In this document: positions 33,958 through 42,916 of the stretch, piece after piece
Layout of the letters: each line of letters starts with the position of its first letter
Position numbering within the stretch: the first letter of the stretch is position 1
Assembly: GCF_003261575.2 (NCBI RefSeq)
Contig: NZ_CP036175.1
Location: 5,642,001 to 5,706,000, forward strand
Length of the DNA: 64,000 nt
Direction of reading: 5' to 3'
Source of the DNA: Klebsiella huaxiensis
GTDB lineage: Bacteria > Pseudomonadota > Gammaproteobacteria > Enterobacterales > Enterobacteriaceae
Notes under the pieces: generated by a model
Seen by the model: only the letters and a program-made list of their open reading frames with translations
Told to the model about the DNA's origin: nothing
Database searches by the model: none
Made by a program: the position numbers and the translations under genes

Positions 33958-34293
33958 ATGTCACTGCCACACTGCCCAAAATGCCATTCTGAATACACTT
34001 ATGAAGACAACAGCATGTTTATCTGCCCAGAATGCGCCCATGAATGGAACAATGCCGAGCCTGCGGACGATAACGATGCGCTGGTCGTCAAAGATGCCAA
34101 CGGTAATTTACTGGCCGACGGCGATAGCGTTACCGTAGTGAAAGATCTGAAGGTTAAAGGTAGCTCTTCTATGCTGAAAATCGGCACAAAAGTGAAGAAT
34201 ATCCGCCTCGTTGAAGGCGATCATAATATTGACTGCAAAATTGATGGTTTTGGCCCGATGAAGTTAAAATCTGAATTTGTTAAAAAGAACTGA
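33958..34293 (+). CDS. yjdM: YjdM (PhnA) zinc-ribbon protein
   Basis: 111 residues. Zinc ribbon CPKC (C6, C9) and CPEC (C23, C26) followed by the PhnA beta domain (VKDANGNLLADGDSVTVVKD, LKVKGSS, IDGFGPMKLKSEFVKK). Formerly phnA, but not needed for phosphonate breakdown in E. coli. AGGAACGTC precedes the ATG. Confidence 0.94.
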   Translation: MSLPHCPKCHSEYTYEDNSMFICPECAHEWNNAEPADDNDALVVKDANGNLLADGDSVTVVKDLKVKGSSSMLKIGTKVKNIRLVEGDHNIDCKIDGFGPMKLKSEFVKKN

Positions 34294-34507
34294 TTTATTT
34301 CCTGCCCGGCGTCACTATTATTCCCCAGCGCACACCGTCGGGCGGGAATATATTTCTTGGTAGAAAAATCTGAAAAGTGCCTCTTATTCCCCGGTCGCGC
34401 TGCGCTTACCAGGGCTACAGTATCCAGTAAACCGTCGTTGCCGCCTGGCTTAATTTTGCAATCCCCTTCTACGCTTAATGGAATATTCGTTACCTGAGGT
34501 AATGGTT

Positions 34508-34942
34508 ATGCCCTTAAGTCCCTATATCGCTTTTAGCGGCAACTGCGCTGCAGCCATCGCGTTCTACCAGCAGGCATTAGGTGCTGAGCTCATCCACCAA
34601 ATCACTTACGGCGAAATGCCGCAGGATATACAGGATGCCGAAGACGGTTGCCCTTCGGGCCAGCATCTTGCCGCCGATGGTATCGCCCACGCCAGCCTTC
34701 GTATTGCGGATAGTGTCCTGATGCTCAGCGACAGTCCCTCCAGCAAAACGGAGCGCTACGCCGGGTTTACCCTCGTGCTGGATCCAAAAGATATTGAGGA
34801 AGGTAAACGCTGGTTTGACGGCCTCGCCGATGGCGGACAGATAGAGATGGTCTGGCAGGAAACCTTCTGGGCTCACGGTTTCGGTAAAGTGACCGACCGC
34901 TTCGGCGTCCCGTGGATGGTCAACGTGGTGAAAGAGCCTTAA
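34508..34942 (+). CDS. yjdN: YjdN (PhnB) glyoxalase-fold protein
   Basis: 144 residues from the ATG at 34508, which has GAGG 9 bases ahead and matches the E. coli N-terminus (MPLSPYI.F.GNC). VOC/glyoxalase fold: AAAIAFYQQALGAELIHQIT, SDSPSSKTERYAGFTLVLD, FWAHGFGKVTDRFGVPWMVN. Function unproven. It is the gene that precedes phnC in E. coli, but here phnF comes next. Confidence 0.93.
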   Translation: MPLSPYIAFSGNCAAAIAFYQQALGAELIHQITYGEMPQDIQDAEDGCPSGQHLAADGIAHASLRIADSVLMLSDSPSSKTERYAGFTLVLDPKDIEEGKRWFDGLADGGQIEMVWQETFWAHGFGKVTDRFGVPWMVNVVKEP

Positions 34943-34953
34943 AGCTTACGTAC

Positions 34954-35085
34954 CCCCTCACCCTAACCCTCTCCCCAAAAGGGAGAGGAGACCGTCTGGC
35001 GCTGTTTTTTTATTACTCAGCCGTTCTACAAACAGCCGACTCCGGGCCTGCTTTTCTCCCTCTGGGAGAGGGCCGGAGTGAGGGT
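34954..35085. repeat. Inverted pair of CCCTCACCC..CCTCTCCC repeats
   Basis: Left copy CCCTCACCCTAACCCTCTCC with a GGGAGAGG partner; right copy CTCCC..GGGAGAGGGCCGG..TGAGGG in the opposite orientation. The same family occurs at 46844-46879 and 58003-58025. It lies exactly where phnCDE would be in E. coli. Confidence 0.65.
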
Positions 35086-35108
35086 CAGCGCGCAGATATC
35101 CCCTCGTC

Positions 35109-35148
35109 TTGTCATCCCACTGGCACCCACTCTTCATCCTCCGGTCAT
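35109..35148 (+). promoter_or_regulatory. Tandem Pho boxes (PhoB sites) before phnF
   Basis: Four 7-base half-sites on an exact 11-base period: TTGTCAT (35109), CTGGCAC (35120), TCTTCAT (35131), CGGTCAT (35142). Consensus is CTGTCAT with 4-base spacers. They end 91 bases before the phnF start. They place the C-P lyase genes under phosphate-starvation control. Confidence 0.7.
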
Positions 35149-35239
35149 CATGTTTTAACCGAGATGTAACAATAATCCGTCAGGATCGGCCCACGCTCAG
35201 AGGGAAAAACCTTCTTGTCCTTAGTGAGGCTCGATTGAC

Positions 35240-35965
35240 ATGTACTTATCCAGACATCCGACCAGTTACCCGACACGATATCAGGAAATTGCCGCCAAAC
35301 TTGAGCAAGAGCTTCGCCACCACTACCGCTGCGGCGACTATCTTCCCGCAGAGCAGCAGCTGGCGACCCGCTTCGAAGTCAACCGCCATACCCTGCGCCG
35401 GGCTATCGATCAGCTAGTGGAACGCGGCTGGGTCCAGCGCCGTCAGGGGGTCGGCGTACTGGTGCTGATGCGCCCGATAGATTACCCGCTCAATGCCCAG
35501 GCGCGCTTTAGCCAGAACCTTCTCGAACAGGGCAGCCATCCGACCAGCGAGAAGCTGCTGTCGGTCCTGCGCCCGGCCAGCAGTCACGTGGCCGAAGCCT
35601 TTGCCATTAACGAAGGCGATAACATTATTCACCTGCGCACCTTGCGCCGCGTTAACGGCGTCGCCCTGTGTCTGATAGACCACTACTTTACCGACCTGCG
35701 CCTGTGGCCGGTGCTGCAAACCTTTACCCACGGCTCTCTCCATGACCTGCTGCGCGAACAGCTTGATATCGAACTGACCCGCGTACGCACCAAAATCAGC
35801 GCCCGACGCGCGCAGGCGAAAGAGAGCAACATCCTCGGCATTCCCAACATGGCGCCGCTGCTGTGCGTGCGCACGCTAAATCATCGCCAGGCCGAGCAGA
35901 GCGCAACGGAATACTCCGTCAGCCTGACCCGCGCCGACATGATTGAATTCACGATGGAGCACTGA
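35240..35965 (+). CDS. phnF: PhnF, GntR-family repressor of the phn operon
   Basis: 241 residues, as in E. coli. GntR/HutC type: HTH CGDYLPAEQQLATRFEVNRH then TLRRAIDQLVERGWVQRRQG, and a UTRA ligand domain from about residue 85 (NLLEQGSHPTSEKLLS, LIDHYF, ESNILGIPNMAPLLCVRTLN). Here it is the first gene of the operon, directly downstream of the Pho boxes. It abuts phnG with no gap. Confidence 0.95.
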   Translation: MYLSRHPTSYPTRYQEIAAKLEQELRHHYRCGDYLPAEQQLATRFEVNRHTLRRAIDQLVERGWVQRRQGVGVLVLMRPIDYPLNAQARFSQNLLEQGSHPTSEKLLSVLRPASSHVAEAFAINEGDNIIHLRTLRRVNGVALCLIDHYFTDLRLWPVLQTFTHGSLHDLLREQLDIELTRVRTKISARRAQAKESNILGIPNMAPLLCVRTLNHRQAEQSATEYSVSLTRADMIEFTMEH

Positions 35966-36418
35966 ATGCACTTTGATACCGCTACCCGCCAGCACTGGAT
36001 GTCCGTGCTGGCCCACAGTGAACCACAAGAGCTTGCTGCGCGGATGCAAACGCTAAACCTCGCGCCGCAGTATGAGCTGATTCGCACCCCGGAAACCGGC
36101 CTGGTGCAGCTACAGGCGCGCATGGGCGGCATCGGCGATCGTTTCTTTGCTGGTGATACCACATTAACCCGCGCCGCGATTCGCCTGGCCGACGGAACGC
36201 TCGGCTATAGCTGGATCCTTGGCCGCGACCGTCCGCACGCCGAACGCTGTGCGGCTATCGATGCCCTGATGCAGTCGCCACACCATTTTCACACCCTGAT
36301 GGAAACCCTGATAACCCCGCTGGAAGAACAACGTAGCGCGCGCATTGAAGCCCGACGCGCCGAAGTCAACGCCAGCCGGGTCGACTTCTTTACTCTGGTT
36401 CGCGGAGATAACGCATGA
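35966..36418 (+). CDS. phnG: PhnG, C-P lyase core subunit
   Basis: 150 residues: TATRQHWMSVLAHSEPQELA at the start, then PQYELIRTPETGLVQLQARM and GDTTLTRAAIRLADGTLGYS. With PhnH, PhnI and PhnJ it forms the 2:2:2:2 C-P lyase core; with PhnI, L and H it attaches phosphonate to ribose in place of adenine. ATG overlaps the phnH region by ATGA at the 3' end. Confidence 0.96.
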   Translation: MHFDTATRQHWMSVLAHSEPQELAARMQTLNLAPQYELIRTPETGLVQLQARMGGIGDRFFAGDTTLTRAAIRLADGTLGYSWILGRDRPHAERCAAIDALMQSPHHFHTLMETLITPLEEQRSARIEARRAEVNASRVDFFTLVRGDNA

Positions 36419-36999
36419 CATTACAAACCGCCTTTACCCTACCGGTGCAGGACGCCCAACACAGTTTCCGCCGTCTGCTGAAAGCAATGAGCGAGCCGGG
36501 AATGATCGTCTCCCTGCAACAGCTCCAGCACGGCTGGCAGCCGCTGAATATCGCCTCCACCAGCCTGCTGCTGACGCTGGTCGATCACGACACGCCGGTC
36601 TGGCTGGCTCCCGCGCTGCATAACGACCTTGTCGGGCAGAATCTGCGATTTCATACCGGCGCGCCGCTGGTTGAACAGCCCCAGCAGGCGACCTTCGCCG
36701 TCGCCAACGACAGCATCAGCGCCGAACAGTTGAACGTGCTCTCAGCCGGGACCGTCGTCGCTCCGGAAACTGGCGTGACGCTGATTGTCCAGCTTGCCAG
36801 CCTTAGCGGCGGTCGTATGCTGCGTCTGACCGGCGCGGGCATCGCCGAAGAGCGGATGATCGCCCCGCAGCTGCCGGAATGCATTATTGAAGAGTTGACC
36901 GAGCGCCCGCACCCGTTCCCGCTGGGCATCGACCTGATCCTGACCTGCGGCGAACGCCTGTTGGCTATCCCGCGCACCACCCATGTAGAGGTCTGCTAA
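36415..36999 (+). CDS. phnH: PhnH, C-P lyase core subunit
   Basis: 194 residues: FTLPVQDAQHSFRRLLKAMS and EPGMIVSL are the PhnH opening, and the tail has RPHPFPLGIDLILTCG. Fold related to PLP-enzymes but without cofactor. Part of the core complex. Overlaps phnG (ATGA) and phnI (TAATG). Confidence 0.96.
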   Translation: MTLQTAFTLPVQDAQHSFRRLLKAMSEPGMIVSLQQLQHGWQPLNIASTSLLLTLVDHDTPVWLAPALHNDLVGQNLRFHTGAPLVEQPQQATFAVANDSISAEQLNVLSAGTVVAPETGVTLIVQLASLSGGRMLRLTGAGIAEERMIAPQLPECIIEELTERPHPFPLGIDLILTCGERLLAIPRTTHVEVC

Positions 37000-38063
37000 T
37001 GTACGTAGCCGTCAAAGGCGGTGAGAAGGCGATCGTCGCCGCTCACGCCCTGCAGGAACATAAACGCCGAGGCGATGGACGGCTTCCTGAAATCAGCGTT
37101 GAGCAAATTAGCCAGCAGCTCAACCTGGCGGTGGACCGGGTGATGACCGAAGGTGGCATCGCCGACCGGGAGCTGGCGGCGCTGGCGCTAAAGCAGGCCA
37201 GCGGCGATAACGTTGAAGCGATTTTTCTGCTGCGCGCTTACCGCACCACGCTGCAAAGGCTGGCGGTCAGCGAGCCTGTCAATACCGCCAGCATGCGCCT
37301 TGAGCGTCGTATCTCGGCGGTCTATAAAGATATCCCCGGCGGCCAGATGCTCGGCCCGACCTACGATTACACCCATCGCCTGCTCGATTTTACCCTGTTG
37401 GCCAACGGTGAAACGCCGCCGCTGGCAACCAACAGCACGCCACAGGAACCGACACCGCACGTCTTTAATCTTCTGGTCCAGCAAGAACTGACAAAGGCCG
37501 AGCAAGATAGCAACGCGCAGCCCGATGACATCACCCGTAATCCGCCAGTTTATCCCTGCTCCCGCTCTTCACGTTTACAGCAGCTGGTGCGCGGCGACGA
37601 GGGTTATCTGCTGGCGCTGGCCTACTCCACCCAGCGCGGCTACGGGCGCAATCACCCGTTTGCCGGTGAAATTCGCAGCGGCTACGTCGCGGTAGAAATC
37701 ACCCCCGAAGAGCTGGGATTCACTGTCAATATCGGCGAACTGCTGATGACCGAATGCGAAATGGTTAACGGCTTTGTTGACCCGCAGGATGAGCCGCCGC
37801 ACTTTACCCGCGGCTACGGCCTGACGTTTGGCATGAGCGAGCGCAAAGCGATGGCGATGGCGCTGGTGGACCGCGCGCTCCAGGCACCGGAGTACGGTGA
37901 AGAGGTGGCCGGCCCGGCCCAGGACGAAGAGTTTGTGCTGGCTCATGCCGATAACGTCGAAGCGGCCGGTTTCGTTTCGCACTTAAAACTTCCCCACTAT
38001 GTCGATTTCCAGGCCGAACTGGCGCTGCTTAAACGCCTGCAACGGGAGAATCAACGTGGCTAA
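36999..38063 (+). CDS. phnI: PhnI, C-P lyase nucleosidase subunit
   Basis: 354 residues, equal to E. coli. MYVAVKGGEKAI opening; GGQMLGPTYDYTHRLLDF; GYLLALAYSTQRGYGRNHPF; GFTVNIGELLMTECEMVNGF. Provides the nucleosidase that releases adenine so that phosphonate can be coupled to C1 of ribose triphosphate. Overlaps phnJ by 8 bases. Confidence 0.97.
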   Translation: MYVAVKGGEKAIVAAHALQEHKRRGDGRLPEISVEQISQQLNLAVDRVMTEGGIADRELAALALKQASGDNVEAIFLLRAYRTTLQRLAVSEPVNTASMRLERRISAVYKDIPGGQMLGPTYDYTHRLLDFTLLANGETPPLATNSTPQEPTPHVFNLLVQQELTKAEQDSNAQPDDITRNPPVYPCSRSSRLQQLVRGDEGYLLALAYSTQRGYGRNHPFAGEIRSGYVAVEITPEELGFTVNIGELLMTECEMVNGFVDPQDEPPHFTRGYGLTFGMSERKAMAMALVDRALQAPEYGEEVAGPAQDEEFVLAHADNVEAAGFVSHLKLPHYVDFQAELALLKRLQRENQRG

Positions 38064-38904
38064 CGCATTGACCGGCTACAACTTTGCCTACCTCGACGAG
38101 CAAACCAAACGCATGATCCGCCGCGCCATCCTGAAAGCGGTGGCGATCCCCGGCTACCAGGTGCCGTTCGGCGGTCGCGAGATGCCGATGCCCTACGGTT
38201 GGGGAACTGGCGGCATTCAGCTTACCGCCAGCGTGATTGGTGAAAACGACGTGCTGAAGGTCATCGATCAGGGTGCCGACGACACCACCAACGCGGTGTC
38301 GATTCGCCAGTTTTTCCAGCGCGTCACCGGCGTCGCCACCACCGAATGCACCGAAGACGCCACGCTGATCCAGACTCGTCACCGGATCCCGGAAACGCCG
38401 CTGGCCGAAGATCAGATCCTGATCTTCCAGGTGCCGATCCCGGAACCGCTGCGTTTTATCGAACCACGCGAAACCGAAACCCGCACCATGCACGCGCTGG
38501 AGGAGTACGGCGTGATGCAAGTGAAGCTGTACGAGGACATCGCCCGTTTCGGCCATATCGCCACCACCTACGCCTATCCCGTAAAGGTGAATGGACGTTA
38601 CGTGATGGATCCATCGCCGATTCCTAAATTCGATAATCCGAAGATGCATATGATGCCCGCGCTACAGCTGTTTGGTGCCGGGCGCGAAAAACGCATCTAC
38701 GCGGTGCCGCCCTATACCCCGGTGGAAAGCCTCGATTTCGACGATCATCCGTTTACCGTCCAGGAATGGGACGAACCATGCGCCATCTGCGGGTCGCGCC
38801 ATAGCTATCTTGATGAAGTGGTGCTCGACGACAGCGGCAAACGAATGTTTGTCTGCTCCGATACCGACTATTGCCGCCAACAGAGCGAGGCGCAGAAAAA
38901 ATGA
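38056..38904 (+). CDS. phnJ: PhnJ, radical-SAM C-P lyase
   Basis: 282 residues from a GTG at 38056 (GGGAG ahead), matching the E. coli start (MAN..GYNFAYLDEQTKR). The 4Fe-4S/radical cysteines C242, C245, C267 and C273 are in EPCAICGS and FVCSDTDYC near the C-terminus. It cleaves the carbon-phosphorus bond of phosphonylated ribose 5-phosphate, giving an alkane and a cyclic phosphate. One residue longer than the E. coli protein. Overlaps phnK by ATGA. Confidence 0.97.
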   Translation: MANALTGYNFAYLDEQTKRMIRRAILKAVAIPGYQVPFGGREMPMPYGWGTGGIQLTASVIGENDVLKVIDQGADDTTNAVSIRQFFQRVTGVATTECTEDATLIQTRHRIPETPLAEDQILIFQVPIPEPLRFIEPRETETRTMHALEEYGVMQVKLYEDIARFGHIATTYAYPVKVNGRYVMDPSPIPKFDNPKMHMMPALQLFGAGREKRIYAVPPYTPVESLDFDDHPFTVQEWDEPCAICGSRHSYLDEVVLDDSGKRMFVCSDTDYCRQQSEAQKK

Positions 38905-39659
38905 GTCATCCGTTACTGGCGGTCAATAACCTGACCCACCTTTACGCGCCGGGCAAAGGCTTCAGCGATGTGTCGTTTGAGTTATGGCCGGGCGAAGTGC
39001 TGGGTATCGTCGGCGAGTCCGGCTCCGGGAAAACAACCCTGCTGCAGGCGATTTCCGCCCGCCTGACACCGCAGCAGGGCGAAGTGCGCTATCAGAACCG
39101 CTCGCTGTACGCGATGAGCGAAGCGGATCGCCGCCGCCTGCTGCGCACCGAATGGGGCGTAGTGCATCAGCATCCAATGGACGGCCTGCGCCGCCAGGTG
39201 TCGGCGGGGGGCAATATCGGCGAGCGCCTGATGGCGACCGGCGCCCGGCACTACGGTGATATTCGCGCCACCGCCGAGCAGTGGCTGCAGGAGGTGGAGA
39301 TCCCGCCTTCACGCATTGACGACCTCCCCACCACCTTTTCCGGCGGCATGCAGCAGCGTTTGCAGATCGCTCGTAACCTGGTAACCCAGCCGAAACTGGT
39401 GTTTATGGATGAGCCTACCGGCGGGCTGGACGTGTCAGTGCAGGCGCGCCTGCTCGATCTGCTGCGTGGCCTGGTGGTCGAGCTGAATCTGGCGGTGGTG
39501 ATTGTGACCCATGACCTCGGCGTCGCCCGCCTGCTGGCTAACCGCCTGCTGGTGATGAAGCAGGGTCAGGTGGTGGAAAGCGGCTTAACCGACCGGGTGC
39601 TCGACGATCCGCATCACCCCTACACCCAGTTGCTGGTGTCGTCGGTGTTGCAGAACTGA
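38901..39659 (+). CDS. phnK: PhnK, ABC-type ATPase of C-P lyase
   Basis: 252 residues from the ATG at 38901. Walker A GESGSGKTT (about residue 38), signature TFSGGMQQR, Walker B KLVFMDEP, H-loop THD. PhnK docks on PhnJ of the core complex and is not a transporter ATPase, despite its oligopeptide-ABC look. A BIME separates it from phnL. Confidence 0.96.
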   Translation: MSHPLLAVNNLTHLYAPGKGFSDVSFELWPGEVLGIVGESGSGKTTLLQAISARLTPQQGEVRYQNRSLYAMSEADRRRLLRTEWGVVHQHPMDGLRRQVSAGGNIGERLMATGARHYGDIRATAEQWLQEVEIPPSRIDDLPTTFSGGMQQRLQIARNLVTQPKLVFMDEPTGGLDVSVQARLLDLLRGLVVELNLAVVIVTHDLGVARLLANRLLVMKQGQVVESGLTDRVLDDPHHPYTQLLVSSVLQN

Positions 39660-39668
39660 TGTTGCAGT

Positions 39669-39745
39669 TGCCCGGCGGCGCTTCGCTTGCACGGGCCTAC
39701 GAACAGCGCACCTGTAGGCCGGGTAAGGCGCAGCCGCCACCCGGC
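39669..39745. repeat. BIME (two REP units) inside the phn operon
   Basis: GCCCGGCGGCGCTTCGCTTG (39669 on) faces the inverted copy GTAGGCCGGGTAAGGCGCAG (39713 on), the standard REP pair, here between phnK and phnL. Confidence 0.85.
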
Positions 39746-39766
39746 AATCAACCCCCAGAGGCCAAC

Positions 39767-40447
39767 ATGATCCGCGTTGAAAACATCCATAAAACCTTTG
39801 TTCTGCACCAGCAGCACGGCGTGCGTCTGCCAGTTCTCGCCGACGCCTCGCTGACCGTTAACACCGGTGAATGCGTGGTGCTGCACGGCCATTCCGGCAG
39901 CGGAAAATCAACCCTGCTGCGTTCGCTTTACGCCAACTACCTGCCCGATAGCGGCCACATTCATATTCGCCACGGCGACGAATGGGTCGACCTGGTCAGC
40001 GCCTCGGCGCGTAAAGTGCTGGAAGTACGTAAAACCACCATCGGCTGGGTCAGCCAATTTTTGCGGGTGATCCCGCGCATCTCGGCTCTCGAAGTGGTCA
40101 TGCAGCCGCTGCTCGAACTGGGCGTTACGCGCGAAGAGAGCGCCTCACGGGCTGCCCGCTTGCTGACGCGCCTGAACGTTCCTGAACGCCTGTGGCATCT
40201 GGCTCCTTCCACCTTTTCCGGCGGCGAGCAGCAGCGCGTCAATATCGCCCGCGGCTTCGCGGTCGATTACCCGATTTTACTCCTCGACGAACCTACCGCC
40301 TCGCTGGACGTGAAAAACAGCGCTGCGGTAGTGGAACTGATTAACGAAGCCAAAGCGCGCGGCGCGGCTATCGTCGGCATTTTTCACGACGAGGCAACGC
40401 GTAACCAGGTCGCCGACCGCCTGCATCCGATGGGGATTTCAGCATGA
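39767..40447 (+). CDS. phnL: PhnL, ABC-type ATPase subunit
   Basis: 226 residues from the ATG at 39767 with AGAGG 5 bases ahead; a longer in-frame reading would run through the BIME and is not real. Walker A GHSGSGKST, signature TFSGGEQQR, Walker B ILLLDEP. Acts with PhnG, H and I in forming the phosphonate-ribose nucleotide. Overlaps phnM (ATGA). Confidence 0.96.
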   Translation: MIRVENIHKTFVLHQQHGVRLPVLADASLTVNTGECVVLHGHSGSGKSTLLRSLYANYLPDSGHIHIRHGDEWVDLVSASARKVLEVRKTTIGWVSQFLRVIPRISALEVVMQPLLELGVTREESASRAARLLTRLNVPERLWHLAPSTFSGGEQQRVNIARGFAVDYPILLLDEPTASLDVKNSAAVVELINEAKARGAAIVGIFHDEATRNQVADRLHPMGISA

Positions 40448-41580
40448 TTATCAATAATGTAAAGCTGGTCCTCGAAGACGAGGTGGTCAACGGTTCGCTG
40501 GAAGTACAAGACGGCAGAATTTCTGCCTTTGCCGAAAGCCAGAGTCGCCTGGCGGAGGCGATTGACGGCGAAGGCGGCTGGCTGCTGCCGGGGCTGATTG
40601 AACTGCATACCGACAATCTGGACAAGTTTTTCACCCCGCGTCCCAAGGTGGACTGGCCCGCCCACTCGGCGATGAGCAGTCACGACGCGCTGATGATCGC
40701 CAGCGGCATCACCACCGTGCTGGATGCCGTCGCCATTGGTGACGTGCGCGACGGTGGCGATCGTCTGGAGAATCTGGAAAAGATGATCAACGCCGTGGAA
40801 GAGACGCAAAAACGCGGCCTCAACCGCGCCGAACACCGGCTGCATCTGCGCTGCGAGCTGCCGCATCACACCACTCTGCCGCTGTTTGAGAAGCTGGTTA
40901 ACCGCGAGCCGGTAAGCATGGTCTCCCTGATGGATCACTCCCCAGGTCAGCGCCAGTACGCTGACCGCAGCAAATATCGCGACTACTACCAGGGGAAATA
41001 TCATCTGACCAACGAAGAGATGGATAAATTCGAAGAGGAGCAGATGGCGCTGGCGGCGGCCTGGTCGCAGCCCAACCGGCAGAGCATTGCCGCCATGTGC
41101 CGCGAGCGGAATATCGCGCTAGCCAGCCACGACGACGCCACCCATGAACATGTGGTCGAATCGCACCAGCTTGGCAGCGTGATCGCCGAATTTCCCACTA
41201 CATTAGCCGCAGCGCAGGCATCGCGTCAGCACGGGATGAACGTCCTGATGGGCGCGCCGAATATCGTACGCGGCGGCTCACATTCGGGCAACGTCGCCGC
41301 TCATCACCTGGCGAGCAGCGGCCTGCTGGATATTCTCTCTTCCGACTATTACCCCGCCAGCCTGCTGGATGCCGCTTTCCGCATCGCCGATGACGACGGC
41401 AACGCGTTTACCCTCGCCCAGGCTATTCGTCTGGTGAGCAAAAACCCCGCGCAGGCGCTGGGACTGCACGATCGCGGCGCGATTGCCGAAGGTAAACGCG
41501 CGGATCTGGTGCTGGCACACCATCGCGGCGAGCATATCCATATCGATAACGTCTGGCGTCAAGGTAAGAGGGTCTTTTAA
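40444..41580 (+). CDS. phnM: PhnM, phosphonate ribose triphosphate diphosphatase
   Basis: 378 residues, amidohydrolase fold: GLIELHTDNLDKFFTPRPKV holds the metal His; SLMDHSPGQRQY, SHDDATHEHV and LSSDYYPASLL hold further ligands. Hydrolyses pyrophosphate from alkylphosphonate ribose triphosphate. Overlaps phnN by one base (TAATG). Confidence 0.96.
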   Translation: MIINNVKLVLEDEVVNGSLEVQDGRISAFAESQSRLAEAIDGEGGWLLPGLIELHTDNLDKFFTPRPKVDWPAHSAMSSHDALMIASGITTVLDAVAIGDVRDGGDRLENLEKMINAVEETQKRGLNRAEHRLHLRCELPHHTTLPLFEKLVNREPVSMVSLMDHSPGQRQYADRSKYRDYYQGKYHLTNEEMDKFEEEQMALAAAWSQPNRQSIAAMCRERNIALASHDDATHEHVVESHQLGSVIAEFPTTLAAAQASRQHGMNVLMGAPNIVRGGSHSGNVAAHHLASSGLLDILSSDYYPASLLDAAFRIADDDGNAFTLAQAIRLVSKNPAQALGLHDRGAIAEGKRADLVLAHHRGEHIHIDNVWRQGKRVF

Positions 41581-42143
41581 TGACAGGGAAACTGATTTGG
41601 CTGGTCGGCCCATCCGGCGCCGGCAAAGATAGCCTGCTGGCGGCGCTGCGCCAGCGCGAACACCCGCAGCTACTGGTGGCGCACCGTTACATTACCCGCC
41701 CGCACAACGCGGGCTGTGAGAACCATATCGCGCTCAGCGAACATGAGTTTTTCACCCGCGCCGAGCAGCATCTGTTTGCGCTTAGCTGGCACGCCAATAA
41801 CAATTACTACGGTATTGGCATCGAGATTGACCTGTGGCTACACGCCGGGTTTGACGTGGTTGCCAACGGCTCCCGCGCTCACCTGGCCCAGGCAAAAACG
41901 CGCTATGCCGACGCCCTGCTGCCCATCTGTTTGCAGGTTTCGCCGGAAGTGCTGCGTCAACGCCTGGAGCAGCGTGGGCGAGAGAGTGAAACGGAGATCG
42001 CCCAACGGCTGGAGCGCGCCGCCCGTTATACGCCGAGCGCGTGCCTGACCCTCAACAACGATGGCCGTCTGAGCCAGTCGGTGGATGCCCTGGTGTCGCT
42101 GATCCGCGTCCACGGCAACCGGCGTGAACAGCAGCTCGCCTGA
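41580..42143 (+). CDS. phnN: PhnN, ribose 1,5-bisphosphokinase
   Basis: 187 residues, guanylate-kinase-like. P-loop GPSGAGKDSLL (about residues 10-20), HRYITRP, HANNNYYGI. Converts ribose 1,5-bisphosphate from the C-P lyase route to PRPP. In E. coli phnO follows; here phnP comes next with only 14 bases between. Confidence 0.95.
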   Translation: MTGKLIWLVGPSGAGKDSLLAALRQREHPQLLVAHRYITRPHNAGCENHIALSEHEFFTRAEQHLFALSWHANNNYYGIGIEIDLWLHAGFDVVANGSRAHLAQAKTRYADALLPICLQVSPEVLRQRLEQRGRESETEIAQRLERAARYTPSACLTLNNDGRLSQSVDALVSLIRVHGNRREQQLA

Positions 42144-42157
42144 TGCGAGGAGAATGC

Positions 42158-42916
42158 ATGAGCCTGACTATCCGCTTAACCGGCACCGGCGGTGCGCAGC
42201 TGGTGCCGGTTTTCGGCTGCGACTGCCCCGCCTGCCGCCGCGCCCGCAGCGACGAGGCATATCGACGCCGCCCCTGTAGCGCGGTGGTCAAGTTCAACAG
42301 CGCGGTAACGCTGCTCGATGCCGGGTTACCGGATCTGATGGAGCAGTGGCCCGCCGGTAGCTTTCAGCAGTTTCTGCTCACCCATTATCATATGGATCAT
42401 GTTCAGGGCCTGTTCCCACTGCGCTGGGGCGTGGGCGAAACCATTGCGGTATATGGCCCGCCCGATGAACAAGGCTGCGATGATCTGTTCAAACATCCGG
42501 GCCTGCTGGACTTCAGCCACAGCGTCGAACCGTTTGTCATGTTCGAGCTGCAAGGACTACGCGTCACGCCGTTGCCGCTAAACCACTCAAAGCTCACTTT
42601 TGGCTATCTGCTGGAGTCAGCCCATAGCCGGGTCGCCTGGCTATCCGACACCGCCGCCCTGCCGGAAAAAACGCTGAAATTTCTGCTCAACAACCAGCCG
42701 CAGCTCATTATCATCGACTGTAGCCACGAGCCGCGCCCGCAACCGCCGCGCAACCATTGCGATCTCAACACCGTGCGGGCGATTAACCAGGTGATTGGCT
42801 GCCCACGGGTGATCCTCACCCATATCAGCCACCAGTTCGATACGTGGATGATGGATAATTCTCTGCCTGCGGGATTTGAAGCGGGATTTGACGGTATGGA
42901 GATTGTGCTGGATTAA
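42158..42916 (+). CDS. phnP: PhnP, cyclic phosphodiesterase
   Basis: 252 residues from the ATG at 42158 with AGGAG ahead; the ATG at 42143 lies too close to the phnN stop. Metallo-beta-lactamase motif THYHMDH with H76, H78, D80 and H81; structural zinc cysteines in FGCDCPACRRAR; late SHQFD. Opens 5-phosphoribosyl 1,2-cyclic phosphate to ribose 1,5-bisphosphate, the PhnN substrate. Confidence 0.96.
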   Translation: MSLTIRLTGTGGAQLVPVFGCDCPACRRARSDEAYRRRPCSAVVKFNSAVTLLDAGLPDLMEQWPAGSFQQFLLTHYHMDHVQGLFPLRWGVGETIAVYGPPDEQGCDDLFKHPGLLDFSHSVEPFVMFELQGLRVTPLPLNHSKLTFGYLLESAHSRVAWLSDTAALPEKTLKFLLNNQPQLIIIDCSHEPRPQPPRNHCDLNTVRAINQVIGCPRVILTHISHQFDTWMMDNSLPAGFEAGFDGMEIVLD

